Notes: generated by a model from the letters alone, not told the origin. DNA of 64,000 nt from Lewinellaceae bacterium (GCA_020636325.1 JACJYC010000008.1:62001-126000), one strand, 5' to 3'. Shown: positions 18,917 through 27,629, counted from the stretch's first letter. A program made the numbers and translations.

Positions 18917-19005
18917 GTTCCTCCTCCGGCCGTCGTAGCTCCAGGAGAGCGGAAGCGGCAATTCCTCAATTCCTCAATTCCTCAATTCCTCAGTTCCTCA
19001 GCCCC
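18917..19005. repeat. REP-like palindrome followed by CCTCAATT octamer array
   Basis: A GC-rich imperfect palindrome (18919-18957, core GGCCGTCGTAGCTCCAGGAG) runs into an array of eight-base CCTCAATT/CCTCAGTT units (18961-19005). About 63 bases from 18917 recur in inverted orientation at 34059-34122 with roughly four mismatches. On the minus strand the units read AATTGAGG and supply TGA in successive frames next to the ubiX stop codon. Confidence 0.85.
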
Positions 19006-19575
19006 TCACACCTCCCCGCCCCATCGAAAAGTATCCACCGGCAGCCCGGCCAGGTCAAGCACCCGGTCGACGACCGTGGCGGCAATTTCCTCGAGGGTGG
19101 AAGGCCGGCTGTAAAACGACGGGTTGGCCGGACAGATGATGCCGCCGGCTTCGGCGATGGTCTTCAGGTTGTTGAGGTGGATCAGGCTGAACGGCGTCTC
19201 GCGGGGCACCAGGATCAATTTCCTTTTCTCCTTCAGGATCACGTCCGCCGCGCGCGTCGTCAGGTCGTCGCTCAGGCCGTGTGCAATCCGGCCGACCAGC
19301 CCCATCGAGCACGGACAGATGATCATGGTATCATACCGGGCCGACCCGGAGGCAAAGGGCGCCATGAAATCAGTTTTGGCGTAAAAGGTAAAAGGATAGT
19401 TTTCGTACGAAGTATCCCCCAGTTCGTGCCGCCAGTTGAAACGGGCATTGTCGCTCATCACCACGCCGACAGCTTCGACCCGGTCAACCATTCCCGCCAT
19501 CTTGTCCAGCAACACCTTGGCGTAAACAGCCCCGCTGGACCCTCCGACAGCAATAACAATTTTGCGATTTTCCAT
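19006..19575 (-). CDS. ubiX: Flavin prenyltransferase UbiX
   Basis: Makes prenylated FMN, the cofactor of UbiD-type decarboxylases, from FMN and dimethylallyl phosphate. The 189-residue product shows the N-terminal AVGGSSGAVYAKVLLDKM, the central CPCSMGLVGRIAHGLSDDLTTRAADV and the KRKLILVPRETPFSLIHLNNLKTIAEAGGIICPANPSFYSRP block that define the family. The stop codon TGA abuts the first unit of an octamer repeat array. No ubiD is present in the window; in a menaquinone organism it may serve MqnP/MenX-type or other UbiD decarboxylation steps (inference). Confidence 0.94.
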   Translation of the reverse strand: MENRKIVIAVGGSSGAVYAKVLLDKMAGMVDRVEAVGVVMSDNARFNWRHELGDTSYENYPFTFYAKTDFMAPFASGSARYDTMIICPCSMGLVGRIAHGLSDDLTTRAADVILKEKRKLILVPRETPFSLIHLNNLKTIAEAGGIICPANPSFYSRPSTLEEIAATVVDRVLDLAGLPVDTFRWGGEV

Positions 19576-19610
19576 TCGTTCTATTTCTGGACCCCGCCTG
19601 ATTGGTCACC

Positions 19611-19645
19611 TTTGGCGCAAAGATGGGCAGGAAACGTTAAATTTG
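19611..19645 (+). promoter_or_regulatory. Promoter of the thioredoxin-like gene
   Basis: TTTG at 19611-19614, a 23-base spacer and TAAATTTG at 19638-19645 fit the Bacteroidota consensus at the long end of the allowed spacing. The predicted start near 19652 leaves a leader of about 65 bases before the ATG at 19717. Confidence 0.45.
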
Positions 19646-19716
19646 TCTTAACAAAAATGGCAGAATTACCTCCCGAACGCGATTTGGGGTTAATTTTGAA
19701 AATTAAATCATTGGAG

Positions 19717-20265
19717 ATGAAAAAAGTTTATTTGGCCCTGTCATTGGGCGCGACCGCCTTTTTGGTTTGGGCTTTTGTTAACCCGCAGACAAATAACACA
19801 ACTGCGCCCGATCATGGGGCCATCAAATGGTACTCTTTCGAAGAGGCGGTGGCCCTGAGCGCCAAAAAGCCGAAGAAGATGTTCATCGATGTCTATACCG
19901 ACTGGTGCGGCTGGTGCAAAAAAATGGACCAATCCACGTTCACCGATCCTCAGGTAGCGGAGTTCATGAATAGAAATTTTTATGCGGTCAAGTTCAACGC
20001 CGAACAAAAGGAGCTTGTCCAGTTCAAAGGCCATGAGCTGAAGTACATGCCGAATGCCGGCCGGCGCGGCGTCCACGAGTTGGCTTACGCCCTGCTGGAT
20101 GGCCGCCTGGGGTATCCCTCCTTCGTCTATCTGGATGAAAACCAGAACCGCATTTCCATTTCTCCGGGCTTCAAAAACGGCGATGTGATGCTGAAGGAAT
20201 TGAGGTACATCGCCGAAGGCCACTTCAAGAACAAGACCTGGGAGGAGTACAGCAACTCAAAATAG
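19717..20265 (+). CDS. Thioredoxin-fold protein, exported or membrane-anchored
   Basis: Probable periplasmic thiol-disulfide protein. The start at 19717 (MKKVYLALSLGATAFLVWAFV) gives a signal peptide or anchor; the longer open frame upstream overlaps ubiX and is ignored. The thioredoxin domain (residues 45-170) has FIDVYTDWCGWCKKMD with Cys64 and Cys67, and the cis-Pro region GYPSFVYLDENQN. The family (thioredoxin_7/DUF255-like) includes proteins that keep exported cysteines reduced, as in cytochrome c maturation. A c-type cytochrome lipoprotein is encoded 4 kb away, but a link is speculative. Confidence 0.87.
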   Translation: MKKVYLALSLGATAFLVWAFVNPQTNNTTAPDHGAIKWYSFEEAVALSAKKPKKMFIDVYTDWCGWCKKMDQSTFTDPQVAEFMNRNFYAVKFNAEQKELVQFKGHELKYMPNAGRRGVHELAYALLDGRLGYPSFVYLDENQNRISISPGFKNGDVMLKELRYIAEGHFKNKTWEEYSNSK

Positions 20266-20307
20266 TTTCGGTACCGCTCGGTTGCCGGAGGAGGGGTGCT
20301 TCTCCGG

Positions 20308-21033
20308 TTAGTCGTACCGTTCGACGGTCGTCAGGTCGATGGTTACGCCGATCTGCGGCATCAGAATGGTCGTCGGTGAGGCTGTTTCCCGAAAGGCATC
20401 CAGCGGATCGTTGAAAGGACCGTTGGTGTCGTCCCGCCTGATCAGGTATTTGGCATTGGCGCCGGGCACATAGGCACACCTCAGGTCAATGCAGATCGCC
20501 TTGTTTTTGAACAGGTAAAGCTGAATGCCGGCAGCGCCGCCGTAGCTGAACGCCCAATCGTGCTGATCGGTCTCTCCGTCGCTCTCTTCCGTATCCTGAT
20601 TTTGCAATGTGGTCCGCGTGTAAAGGTTCTTGAAACCGACCATTCCATCCACGTAAGGCTGGATCGGGAAATTGACTGGCGGCTGGAACCGGACGACGGC
20701 GTGGCCCAGGAAGATATTGTTTCGGGTAACGAGCTTGTAATCCTGGTTGAACCCCCCCACATTGGCCGCATACCGGATACTCTCACTATCATACGTGATG
20801 CCGGACAATTCCAACCCGCCGTACACCGGCAATCTTTTGATCTGGAGCAACAGCAACCCGCCGCCGCCGAACCCCGTGCGGTCGAGGTTTTGCCGGAACG
20901 ACTCGATCGGGATGCCGAGCTGAAAATTGCCGTTGAGGTAAATATGCCAGGGGGAATACGCGGATTCTTCCTCCTGAGCGGATGCAGCGAGGGTCATGAC
21001 CGCCAGGGTCAGGGTAGTCAACCAAGATTTCAT
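20308..21033 (-). CDS. Outer-membrane beta-barrel protein, 241 aa
   Basis: The start at 21033 (MKSWLTTLTLAVMTLAASAQ) gives a clear signal peptide; the frame continues upstream to 21072 without one. The mature part contains amphipathic strands such as WHIYLNGNFQLGIPIESFRQNL, RLPVYGGLELSGITYDS, YGGAAGIQLYLFKNKAICIDLRCAYV and a final MPQIGVTIDLTTVERY. An insertion rich in Asp/Gln (QNQDTEESDGETDQHDW) is probably an extracellular loop. The role is unknown; a small porin or assembly factor is possible. Confidence 0.8.
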   Translation of the reverse strand: MKSWLTTLTLAVMTLAASAQEEESAYSPWHIYLNGNFQLGIPIESFRQNLDRTGFGGGGLLLLQIKRLPVYGGLELSGITYDSESIRYAANVGGFNQDYKLVTRNNIFLGHAVVRFQPPVNFPIQPYVDGMVGFKNLYTRTTLQNQDTEESDGETDQHDWAFSYGGAAGIQLYLFKNKAICIDLRCAYVPGANAKYLIRRDDTNGPFNDPLDAFRETASPTTILMPQIGVTIDLTTVERYD

Positions 21034-21092
21034 ATGCCGATTGTTTTTTACAAAATTATGCCAATTCGGCACACCACGGCGTTAAGACCTCG

Positions 21093-21503
21093 TTAAACCA
21101 GTTCGGCTTCAACAGATATTTCTGCAGTGAGCGATTTGGAGATCGGGCAGTTCTCCTTGGCGTCGGCCACGGATTCCTGAAATACCGATTCGCTGATGCC
21201 GGGCACCCTGGCTTTCAAGGCAAGGTGAGATTGGCGGATGGCGCCGTCTTCGAGGTTGACGGTACAGGTTACATCAAGGCTGTCGGGCGTAAAACCTGCA
21301 GCGCCCAGTACAAAAGAGAGTTTCATGGCGAAACACCCGGCATGGGCTGCCGCAATGAGTTCTTCCGGGTTGGTGCCGACCCCTTCCTCAAAACGGGATT
21401 TGTAGGAGTATTGGGTATTGCTGAGCACGGTGCTCTGGGTTGTCACGGTACCGCTGCCTTCTTTTCCGCTGCCGTTCCATACGGCGGTTGCTTTTCTTTT
21501 CAT
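21093..21503 (-). CDS. OsmC/Ohr-family peroxiredoxin
   Basis: Thiol peroxidase of the OsmC family that reduces organic hydroperoxides. The 136-residue product has the two catalytic cysteines in the expected places: Cys57 (AAHAGCFAMKLS) and Cys119 (KENCPISKSLTAEI). The N-terminal RKATAVWNGSGKEGSGTV strand is typical of the OsmC rather than Ohr branch. It is flanked by unrelated genes, so it is probably an independent unit. Confidence 0.93.
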   Translation of the reverse strand: MKRKATAVWNGSGKEGSGTVTTQSTVLSNTQYSYKSRFEEGVGTNPEELIAAAHAGCFAMKLSFVLGAAGFTPDSLDVTCTVNLEDGAIRQSHLALKARVPGISESVFQESVADAKENCPISKSLTAEISVEAELV

Positions 21504-21626
21504 TATGGAATGTTCAATTATTTAGAAAATGGTGTTTTACGGTTCGGATGGTTCGAACGCCACGGTTCGGAGCGCCCGGTTTCCCTCCTTTAACAAAAAC
21601 CAAAAGGGAATGTTTTCTCCTGTTCG

Positions 21627-23489
21627 TTACTTTTTCAGCACGCCGATTTCAAGGTATGATCCGCGGCTGCGGTCGAAATAAACCCGGTGCTCGGCTTGCT
21701 GAAAATCGGATTCGACAGCGTGGTAGATGTCCACAAAGGTCTGCGGGTTCCGGTCGACCAGCGGAAACCACGAGCTTTGGATCTGTACCATCAGCCGGTG
21801 CCCTTTTTTGAAGGTGTGGGCGATATCCGGGAGCTGGTAACGCACCTGTGCCGGCTCCCCCGGTTTGAACGGCTCGGGTTTTTCGTAGCTGTTCCGGAAT
21901 CGGCCGCGCATCACTTCGCCCCTCACCAGCATCTGGTAGCCGCCCTGGGGCACAGCAGAGCCGTCCCATTGCGGCGCATCGTCGGGAAATACGTCGATCA
22001 CCTTGACGACCAGATCGGCATCGGTGCCCGAAGTGGAAAAATAGATGTTGGCGTCGATGGGGCCCGTTACGGTGAGGTCGGTATCCAGCACGTCGGTCTG
22101 GAAAACCAGCACATCGGGCCTGCGGGCGGCAAACCGCTGGTCGTCGTCCATGTACTCCCGCGTCCGGCCGCTGTGCACATCTTCCGTATAGGGTACCGGT
22201 TTGGCGGGGTCGCTGATCCAGGAGGCGTAGCCGGAGGCGCCGGCCGGAGCCGAAAATGCCAATCCGCCGCCGGGCTGCAGGTAGATCTTTTCCCGAACTG
22301 CGGCCTTTGGCGGCCATTCCGCGTATTGGGTCCAAAGGTTGCTGCCGGTTTCGAATATCGTAGCTTCCGGCAGGTCGAGATTTCCTTCGTCCTTGAGGTA
22401 ATAATTGAAAAAACGGGCTTCGATCTCCTTTTGATAGAACTCGCTGGTCGGCTGACCGAAGCTGACATTGCCGAGGTGGTCGCCGCCCGACCGTGCCCAG
22501 CCGCCGTGAAACCAGGGGCCCATCACCAGCCGGCTGGAATGACCGGCGGGATTTTGCCGCTGGACGGCTTCATACGTCCGCCAGGCGCCGAAACAGTCTT
22601 CCGCATCGAACAGGCCGCCCACCACCATTACGGCAGGCCTGACGTCGTGCAGGTGCGGCCGGATGCTGCGCGCTTTCCAGAAGGCATCGAGATTGGGGTG
22701 GGCCATGAGGTCGTTCCAGAACCGGATGCTGTCGCCCATATACTCCTTCTTGTAATTGGGCAGCGGACCGAGATTGAGATAGAACTGGTAATTGTCCGGA
22801 AAATTCAACGGCGTGGAGGATTGGCTGGTCGTGGGCCTGGGGCGCGGCCGGCCGAAATTCCGGTAAAAGGAAAAGGCGTCCATCGCAAGGAAAGCGCCGT
22901 TGTGGTGGAAATCATCGCCGATGAACCAGTCGGTAACCGGCGCCTGCGGGGATACGGCTTTGACCGCCGGGTGGGCTTCTACCAGCGCATTGGTGGCGTA
23001 AAACCCAGGGTAGGAAATGCCGTAAACCCCGATCCGGCCGTTGTTGTTGGATACATTTTTGACCAGCCAATCAGCCGTATCGTACGTATCGGTACTTTCA
23101 TCAATATCCTTCGGGGTTTTCCGCTCGGTATTGATGGGCCGTATATCCTCAAATTCGCCCTCGCTCATCCAGCGGCCGCGTACATCCTGGAATACCCAGA
23201 TATAGCCCGCCCGTGCCAGGGTCATGTTTTGAAAAGAGGTAACGAATTGATCCTCTCCGTAAGGCGCCACCGTATAGGGGGTACGCTTCAGGAGGATAGG
23301 GTAGGGCCTGGTCTGGTCCTTGGGCGCGTATATGGATGTGAACAACCTGACGCCGTCGCGCATGGTGATGTACACTTCCTTTTTGGTGTAATGATCCCGG
23401 ATATAGGCCGAATCGGATTCGGTGGATTGGGCGCGGCCTCCTGCGAAAACAAAAAACAGCAGGCCAAACAGAAAAAGCAGGCGATTCAT
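21627..23489 (-). CDS. CocE/NonD-family hydrolase (S15 X-Pro dipeptidyl-peptidase-like)
   Basis: Secreted alpha/beta-hydrolase. The start at 23489 (MNRLLFLFGLLFFVFAGGRAQ) gives a signal peptide; an ATG at 23519 adds ten residues. Residues about 35-310 form the hydrolase with nucleophile Ser159 in YGISYPGFYA, and the C-terminal X-Pro domain (LVFQTDVLDTDLTVTGPIDANIYFSTSGTDADLVVKVIDVFPDD) is clear. Members cleave X-Pro dipeptides, glutaryl-7-ACA or cocaine-like esters; here the substrate is unknown. Two S9/S15 secreted or anchored peptidases in 25 kb fit a protein-degrading lifestyle. Confidence 0.92.
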   Translation of the reverse strand: MNRLLFLFGLLFFVFAGGRAQSTESDSAYIRDHYTKKEVYITMRDGVRLFTSIYAPKDQTRPYPILLKRTPYTVAPYGEDQFVTSFQNMTLARAGYIWVFQDVRGRWMSEGEFEDIRPINTERKTPKDIDESTDTYDTADWLVKNVSNNNGRIGVYGISYPGFYATNALVEAHPAVKAVSPQAPVTDWFIGDDFHHNGAFLAMDAFSFYRNFGRPRPRPTTSQSSTPLNFPDNYQFYLNLGPLPNYKKEYMGDSIRFWNDLMAHPNLDAFWKARSIRPHLHDVRPAVMVVGGLFDAEDCFGAWRTYEAVQRQNPAGHSSRLVMGPWFHGGWARSGGDHLGNVSFGQPTSEFYQKEIEARFFNYYLKDEGNLDLPEATIFETGSNLWTQYAEWPPKAAVREKIYLQPGGGLAFSAPAGASGYASWISDPAKPVPYTEDVHSGRTREYMDDDQRFAARRPDVLVFQTDVLDTDLTVTGPIDANIYFSTSGTDADLVVKVIDVFPDDAPQWDGSAVPQGGYQMLVRGEVMRGRFRNSYEKPEPFKPGEPAQVRYQLPDIAHTFKKGHRLMVQIQSSWFPLVDRNPQTFVDIYHAVESDFQQAEHRVYFDRSRGSYLEIGVLKK

Positions 23490-23705
23490 GCGAATTCGGA
23501 TTGAAGTTTGGAAAGACATGGATCAAAGTTAGTTTTTTCCCCGGACCATATCTTACAATGGCTTGACAAATGATCTTCAAAATGTCGCATTTTTTCAATC
23601 CCGCCGAAGGGAACCCCGTTAATTTTGCCTCATCAAACGAAACGATCGTTGCGGCTTGCAACCCGCAGGATCACCCGATTTCTTAAAACATTACTTTAAA
23701 AAACC

Positions 23706-24179
23706 ATGAAAACGATTTCAATGAAGACCCTTGCGGTCCTGATGACCGCTTTGACCCTCCTGACCACCAGCTGCAAAAAGGACGACGACGTCGCTCCGGA
23801 CAAAACCAAGATCCTGACCTCCGGATCGTGGCAACTTTCGGCCATGACGGTTGACCCGGCGATCGACTGGTTCGGCACGCCGGTGACCAATGTCTATTCC
23901 CAATTGCCCGCCTGCGTCAAGGATGACCTCGCCATTTTCAAGACCAACGGCAACGTGAATTACGACGAAGGCGCCAGCAAATGCGACCCGAACGACCCGC
24001 AGACCACCACCGGCACCTGGACCTTTAACACCGACCAGACCGTACTGTCCATTACCCAGGACGGCGAAACGGAGAGCTGGAATGTCTCCGGCCTGACCGG
24101 CAGTTCCTTCAAGGCCAATTATCAGGTCGTACAGGAGGGCATAACGTACACGTTCTCCGTTGTTTTTTCCAAAAAATAA
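23706..24179 (+). CDS. Lipocalin-like lipoprotein
   Basis: Small lipoprotein (157 residues). The signal MKTISMKTLAVLMTALTLLTTSC ends in a lipobox with Cys22-23, followed by the Asp-rich KKDDDVAPDKTK that often directs Bacteroidota lipoproteins to the surface. The body has the lipocalin-like pattern LTSGSWQLSAM...DDLAIFKTNGNVNYDEG...TTTGTWTFNTDQTVLSIT...ESWNVSGLTGSSFKANY typical of lipocalin_4/DUF4923-type beta-barrels. The ligand is unknown. A 3' hairpin follows. Confidence 0.85.
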   Translation: MKTISMKTLAVLMTALTLLTTSCKKDDDVAPDKTKILTSGSWQLSAMTVDPAIDWFGTPVTNVYSQLPACVKDDLAIFKTNGNVNYDEGASKCDPNDPQTTTGTWTFNTDQTVLSITQDGETESWNVSGLTGSSFKANYQVVQEGITYTFSVVFSKK

Positions 24180-24200
24180 TCGGATAAAAAACAAGCATTT

Positions 24201-24234
24201 CCCGGCTTTCCTTATTTTTATCCGGAAAGCCGGG
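24201..24234 (+). terminator. Hairpin after the lipocalin-like gene
   Basis: CCCGGCTTTCC at 24201-24211 pairs perfectly with GGAAAGCCGGG at 24224-24234 across a 12-base loop. There is no strong T-run after it, so it may be a weak terminator or an mRNA-stabilising hairpin. Confidence 0.4.
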
Positions 24235-24294
24235 CATCTATCCTTCCGGCCACGAACCGGCAAACGCATTTCAGAACACACTAAAATTGACTGC

Positions 24295-24906
24295 ATGAAA
24301 ACCTTTGCACTGCTCGCAGGTTTAGCCCTTGCGACCAGCCTGATCCTGACCAACTGCACCCAAACCGAAAAAACAGCGGCAGATTCCGCAGATGCTGCGC
24401 CGGAACCCGCCTCCCAGGCTTCTGAAGAAACCCTGGTGGAACGCGGCGCCTACCTTGTAACGGTGATGGGATGCAACGACTGCCACACGCCGAAAGTGAT
24501 GACCGAACAAGGACCGGCGCCCGATCTGACGCGCCTCCTGTCGGGCCACCCGGCGGATGAAAAGCTCCCTGAAATCACGGACAAAAGGATGATTGCGCCG
24601 GGCAACTGGGCGCTGTTCAACGGCAGCCTGACCGCTGCGGTCGGACCGTGGGGGACCACTTTCGCCGCCAACCTGACGCCGGACGAAACGGGCCTGGGCA
24701 ACTGGACCATCGACAATTTCAAAAGGGCGCTGCGCGAAGGCAAATACAAAGGCCTCGACGGCGGCAGGATGTTGTTGCCGCCCATGCCCTGGCAAAATTT
24801 TACCGGCATGCACGATGAGGATGTGGAAGCTATCTGGGCCTACCTCCGCTCGGTCAGGCCGGTCAAAAACATTGTTCCGGCTCCGATTCCGCCTGTTGCC
24901 GGGTAA
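24295..24906 (+). CDS. Mono-haem cytochrome c lipoprotein
   Basis: Exported electron carrier of about 203 residues. The start at 24295 (MKTFALLAGLALATSLILTNC) gives a lipoprotein signal with Cys21. A single haem-binding motif CNDCH (Cys60, Cys63, His64) is preceded by VERGAYLVTVMG, the usual entry into this family. The conserved NLTPDETGLGNWTIDNFKRALREGKYKGLDGGRMLLPPMPWQNF block and the ALWAYLRSVRPVKN end match cytochromes associated with periplasmic dehydrogenases, with Met in PPMPW as probable axial ligand. A dehydrogenase pair is encoded at 27.0-29.4 kb but is not in the same operon. Confidence 0.9.
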   Translation: MKTFALLAGLALATSLILTNCTQTEKTAADSADAAPEPASQASEETLVERGAYLVTVMGCNDCHTPKVMTEQGPAPDLTRLLSGHPADEKLPEITDKRMIAPGNWALFNGSLTAAVGPWGTTFAANLTPDETGLGNWTIDNFKRALREGKYKGLDGGRMLLPPMPWQNFTGMHDEDVEAIWAYLRSVRPVKNIVPAPIPPVAG

Positions 24907-25098
24907 GGGCTGCCTTTGAGCCGGCGTTGGTCATTTGATGGATGCCGCTCGGAGGCTGAAAACCAAAATTGGTCGAAAAGCAAAGCGGAGCCGGCGCATT
25001 TCCGCCCGCTTTGCCTTTATCTTTGCCCCTGTTTGTTTCACCCGACTGTTTACAGCACCACCGACCCGTATTCAATACCGGTGCCTAAAAAACCTGAA

Positions 25099-25959
25099 AT
25101 GAAAATCGCCTACCGGCAATTCCAGCCGTCGGCGCCTGTGGCGCCCTATGTCCAATATTTCTGGACGCTGGGAGATGAAGGAGAACTGCCCGAGGGAGGG
25201 TACTTTATCCACAAATGTCTGCCGCTGGGCACAGCGGAGATCGTCTTTCACCTCACGGATCAACCCAAATCATTCAAACAGGCCGATAAATGGGTCGAAC
25301 TTCCCGACGCCTACCTGGTGGGCGTCTGGACAGAGAAAGCGACCGTTAAAATCCCTCGCGGCGCCCTGTCCTTCGGCATCAGCATCCACCCCGATGCGCT
25401 GACCCGGATCTTCGGGACGCCCATCGGCGAACTGTGGAATGATTGCCTGGACGGCCGGCTCGTTTTCGGTAAGGGATTCGGCGCCCTGACGGCCCGGATC
25501 CGGGAAGCTGCCGATGACCGGGAACGGGTCCGCATAGCGGAAGCCTGGCTGCTGGGCTGCCTCAACAGGCAAGCCGCCCAATCGGATTATGTTTCGGAAG
25601 CCGCCAGAAGATTGCGGCATTCAGGAGGGACCCTTTCGGTCGATGCCCTGAGCAGCGAAGTCTTTATCGGTCGCCGCCAACTGGAGCGCTCCTTCAAGGA
25701 ATTCATCGGCGTAAGTCCCAAAATGTTCGGCCGGCTGGCCCGCTTTTCCAGGGCGTACAGCCTGGTCGACCACAACCCGAACGCCTCCTGGGCCGCCATT
25801 TCCTTCGACTGCGGTTATGCCGATCAGGCGCATTTTATCCGGGATTTCAAGGCTTTCACCGGCGAGGCGCCAAGGGCATTCTTTACCGATGAGGCCTGCC
25901 TGGCCACCTTGCCCCGATTGGCGGCCTTGCAGGAGTCACTTGCCAGTTGTAAGTCGTAA
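25099..25959 (+). CDS. AraC-family transcriptional regulator
   Basis: Regulator of about 286 residues. The start at 25099 (MKIAYRQFQPSAPVAPYVQYFWTL) is chosen over an upstream frame that is Pro/Cys-rich and unlike the family. The N-terminal domain (residues 1-140, of the DUF6597 type) is a probable ligand-sensing cupin-like unit. The C-terminal AraC domain has two helix-turn-helix segments (LSVDALSSEVFIGRRQLERSFKEFIGVSPKMFGRLARFSRAY and WAAISFDCGYADQAHFIRDFKAFTGEAPRAF). The last codons (Ser-Cys-Lys-Ser-stop) are read from the first units of an AAGTCGT array, so the true ancestral end may differ. Confidence 0.92.
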   Translation: MKIAYRQFQPSAPVAPYVQYFWTLGDEGELPEGGYFIHKCLPLGTAEIVFHLTDQPKSFKQADKWVELPDAYLVGVWTEKATVKIPRGALSFGISIHPDALTRIFGTPIGELWNDCLDGRLVFGKGFGALTARIREAADDRERVRIAEAWLLGCLNRQAAQSDYVSEAARRLRHSGGTLSVDALSSEVFIGRRQLERSFKEFIGVSPKMFGRLARFSRAYSLVDHNPNASWAAISFDCGYADQAHFIRDFKAFTGEAPRAFFTDEACLATLPRLAALQESLASCKS

Positions 25960-26030
25960 GTGGTAAGTCGTAAGTGGTAAGTTGTAAGTCGTAAGTTGTA
26001 AGTCGTAAGTGGTAAGTCGTAAGTGGGGGG
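25938..26030. repeat. AAGTCGT/AAGTGGT heptamer array
   Basis: About a dozen seven-base units alternate between AAGTCGT, AAGTGGT and AAGTTGT. Each contains TAA across the unit junction, so all three frames close. The array provides the AraC gene's stop codon. The complementary unit ACTTACG appears at 60.85 and 61.15 kb, giving inverted copies of the same family. Confidence 0.88.
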
Positions 26031-26433
26031 TAAGGCGATGGGGCGAGTTTACAACGGCAGCCCTCGATGCCCGGTTTCCAGCAACCACCACGCCGCGGCA
26101 GCATCTATCCTCGCCGCACGCCAGTCGGCAGTCGGCGTCTTCAGTCGGCAGTCCGGGTCCCCGATTCCAGCATCAAGTCCAGCGCATCCCCGTCCGCCAC
26201 AGCCCCAGGCGACGGCGGCAGCATCCAGTTGGCGTGGAGTCTTCGTCTGGTCGATTCCAGCTCGCAGCCAGGTGATGGCAGCAGATCCAATTGGCAGTCG
26301 GCAGTCTTCAGTCGGCAGTCCGGGTCCCCCGATTCCAGCATCAAGCATCCCCCGTCCGCCATAGCAGGCGACGCGGGCAGCATCCAGTTGCAGTCGCACT
26401 TCAGTCGGCACGGTCCCCGCCAGCATCAACCAC
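26031..26433. repeat. Mosaic of GTCGGCAGTC repeats and REP-like palindromes
   Basis: No gene is supported. A block of about 55 bases built on CAGTCGGCAGTC and GTCCGGGTCCCCGATTCC occurs at about 26121-26176 and again at 26294-26345. Two REP-like palindromes of the same family as those at 60.47 and 60.58 kb, in inverted orientation, lie at 26188-26220 and 26349-26379. Overlapping open frames on both strands here are composed of the repeats and are not credible proteins. Confidence 0.8.
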
Positions 26434-26895
26434 TCAAAGGAGTATATGGAATTGTTGGGCTGGACTATTTTCATCACCAATGTGGATAAACAGGTCTGGA
26501 CTTTCTTGAATTTGGTAGAGGCCTACCGCTTTCGGTGGCGCATTGAGGTGGTGTTCAAATGCTGGAAAAGCAAGTTTAACCTTAAACACCTTTTTGCAGA
26601 CAAGCGGTCCATTTCCTTAGCCAGGGTGGTCATAACAAGTTTGTTATTCCTGGTTTATCTGACTGCCTTTTTTGTTCCATGGGCTACTTTTTTTATCAGT
26701 CAGGTTTATCGAGCTACCCAAAAGTGGGTAAGTATCCTCAAGTTTGCCGACTTTGTAAAAGAACACTTCGTCGAGCTTATTACGGCCAAGAACCTGTCAA
26801 GGTTCATTCCACAAGTGGCCTATTATTGCTCTTATGAAAAACGAAAAAAAAGATCCAACTATTTGGAATTGTTTTATATGTTAAACTTAAGTTGA
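26434..26895 (+). pseudogene. IS4-family transposase remnant (C-terminal part)
   Basis: An open frame of about 150 residues carries the C-terminal third of a DDE transposase. The YRFRWRIEVVFKCWK segment satisfies the IS4 signature Y-(2)-R-(3)-E-(6)-K exactly, with the catalytic Glu present. Upstream is ELLGWTIFITNV, the preceding beta-strand. The N-terminal two-thirds with the two catalytic Asp residues are missing and the reading frame runs backwards into the repeat mosaic. Base composition is visibly more AT-rich than the flanks. No terminal inverted repeats or target duplications could be recognised. It is dead as a transposase. Confidence 0.85.
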
Positions 26896-26976
26896 CGCCC
26901 ATGCGCCTCAGCGTGGCAGCATCCAGCATCAAGCATCAAGCATCCACCACGCCGCGGCGTGGCAGCATCCAGCCTC
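26896..26976. repeat. GCATCAA-type heptamer array
   Basis: Units GCATCCA, GCATCAA and GCATCAA (26919-26946) with flanking CACGCCGCGGCGTGG, a perfect 15-base palindrome near 26946-26960. The array lies just downstream of the minus-strand dehydrogenase subunit gene. The same TTGATGC family (opposite strand) occurs at 60.41 kb. Confidence 0.7.
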
Positions 26977-27618
26977 CTACCCCAAATCACTCACCCCAAG
27001 CCGGTCCAGCCAGGCCTGCGGCGGCCCGTCCCAGACGGTAGGTTTATTGCCCATGAACTGGAGGTCTTCGATGCCGATCTTGCTGGTCCAGAAGGCGGTG
27101 GCGGTGAAGTCGCGGAACATGTTGAAGAACTCCACGCCCTGGCTTAATTCGGGCGGAGCGCTGTCCGGCCAGGCGATGTCGTCGAGAACGGCGGTCTGTT
27201 GCGCTTCGGAGCAGGAAACAAAGTCCAGGTTGAAGCGTTTCATGCACTCGTAATTGAGCCAGGCCAGGCCGCCGCGCATTTTGGTCTGCATTTCGAATTC
27301 CTCGGGAAAATCCAGCATCATGAATTCGATAAAATGCACGCAACCGGCGGCTTCGGCGTTGCCCGAGCGGTCGTCGGCCGGGATGATGCGGTTGGCCAGT
27401 ACGCGTACGGTTTCGCGTTCGTAGTCGGTGAAGAATTTCTGCTGCAGGAGGAGTTTGTCCTCTTCCGAAAGACCGGTCAGCCCGTCGATGCTTTCCGGTT
27501 CGGGGTGTGTTTCCCCTTCTGCGGGCTTGTCGCCGGGTTTGCAGCCGGCGGGTAACCCGGCCGCCACACCGGCCAGGGTGATATAGTATAAGGTATCTCT
27601 TCTGCTGATCTTTTTCAT
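26977..27618 (-). CDS. Gluconate 2-dehydrogenase subunit 3 family protein
   Basis: Small accessory subunit of a membrane-associated GMC dehydrogenase. The N terminus MKKISRRDTLYYITLAGVAAGLPAGC combines a twin-arginine-like motif (Arg6-Arg7) with a lipobox (Cys26), suggesting folded export and membrane anchoring. Residues 55-200 have the family pattern: FFTDYERETVRVLANRIIPADDRSGNAEAAGCVHFIEFMMLD and GGLAWLNYECMKRFN. It starts 11 bases after the GMC flavoprotein gene and is clearly in the same operon. The catalytic partner probably depends on it for Tat export, as known for gluconate dehydrogenases. Confidence 0.92.
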   Translation of the reverse strand: MKKISRRDTLYYITLAGVAAGLPAGCKPGDKPAEGETHPEPESIDGLTGLSEEDKLLLQQKFFTDYERETVRVLANRIIPADDRSGNAEAAGCVHFIEFMMLDFPEEFEMQTKMRGGLAWLNYECMKRFNLDFVSCSEAQQTAVLDDIAWPDSAPPELSQGVEFFNMFRDFTATAFWTSKIGIEDLQFMGNKPTVWDGPPQAWLDRLGVSDLG

Positions 27619-27629
27619 GGTTCCGTTTT

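Noticed and set aside
21687..23504. 605-codon plus-strand open frame
   Set aside because: Antisense to the CocE-type hydrolase with its complete catalytic motif.
25938..26030. Heptamer arrays as CRISPR-like structures
   Set aside because: Units of 7-8 bp in direct contact, without spacers, are tandem repeats.
26049..26480. Overlapping 140-residue open frames on both strands
   Set aside because: Their sequences consist of translated repeats (for example several LESGDPDCRLKT copies) with no independent support.
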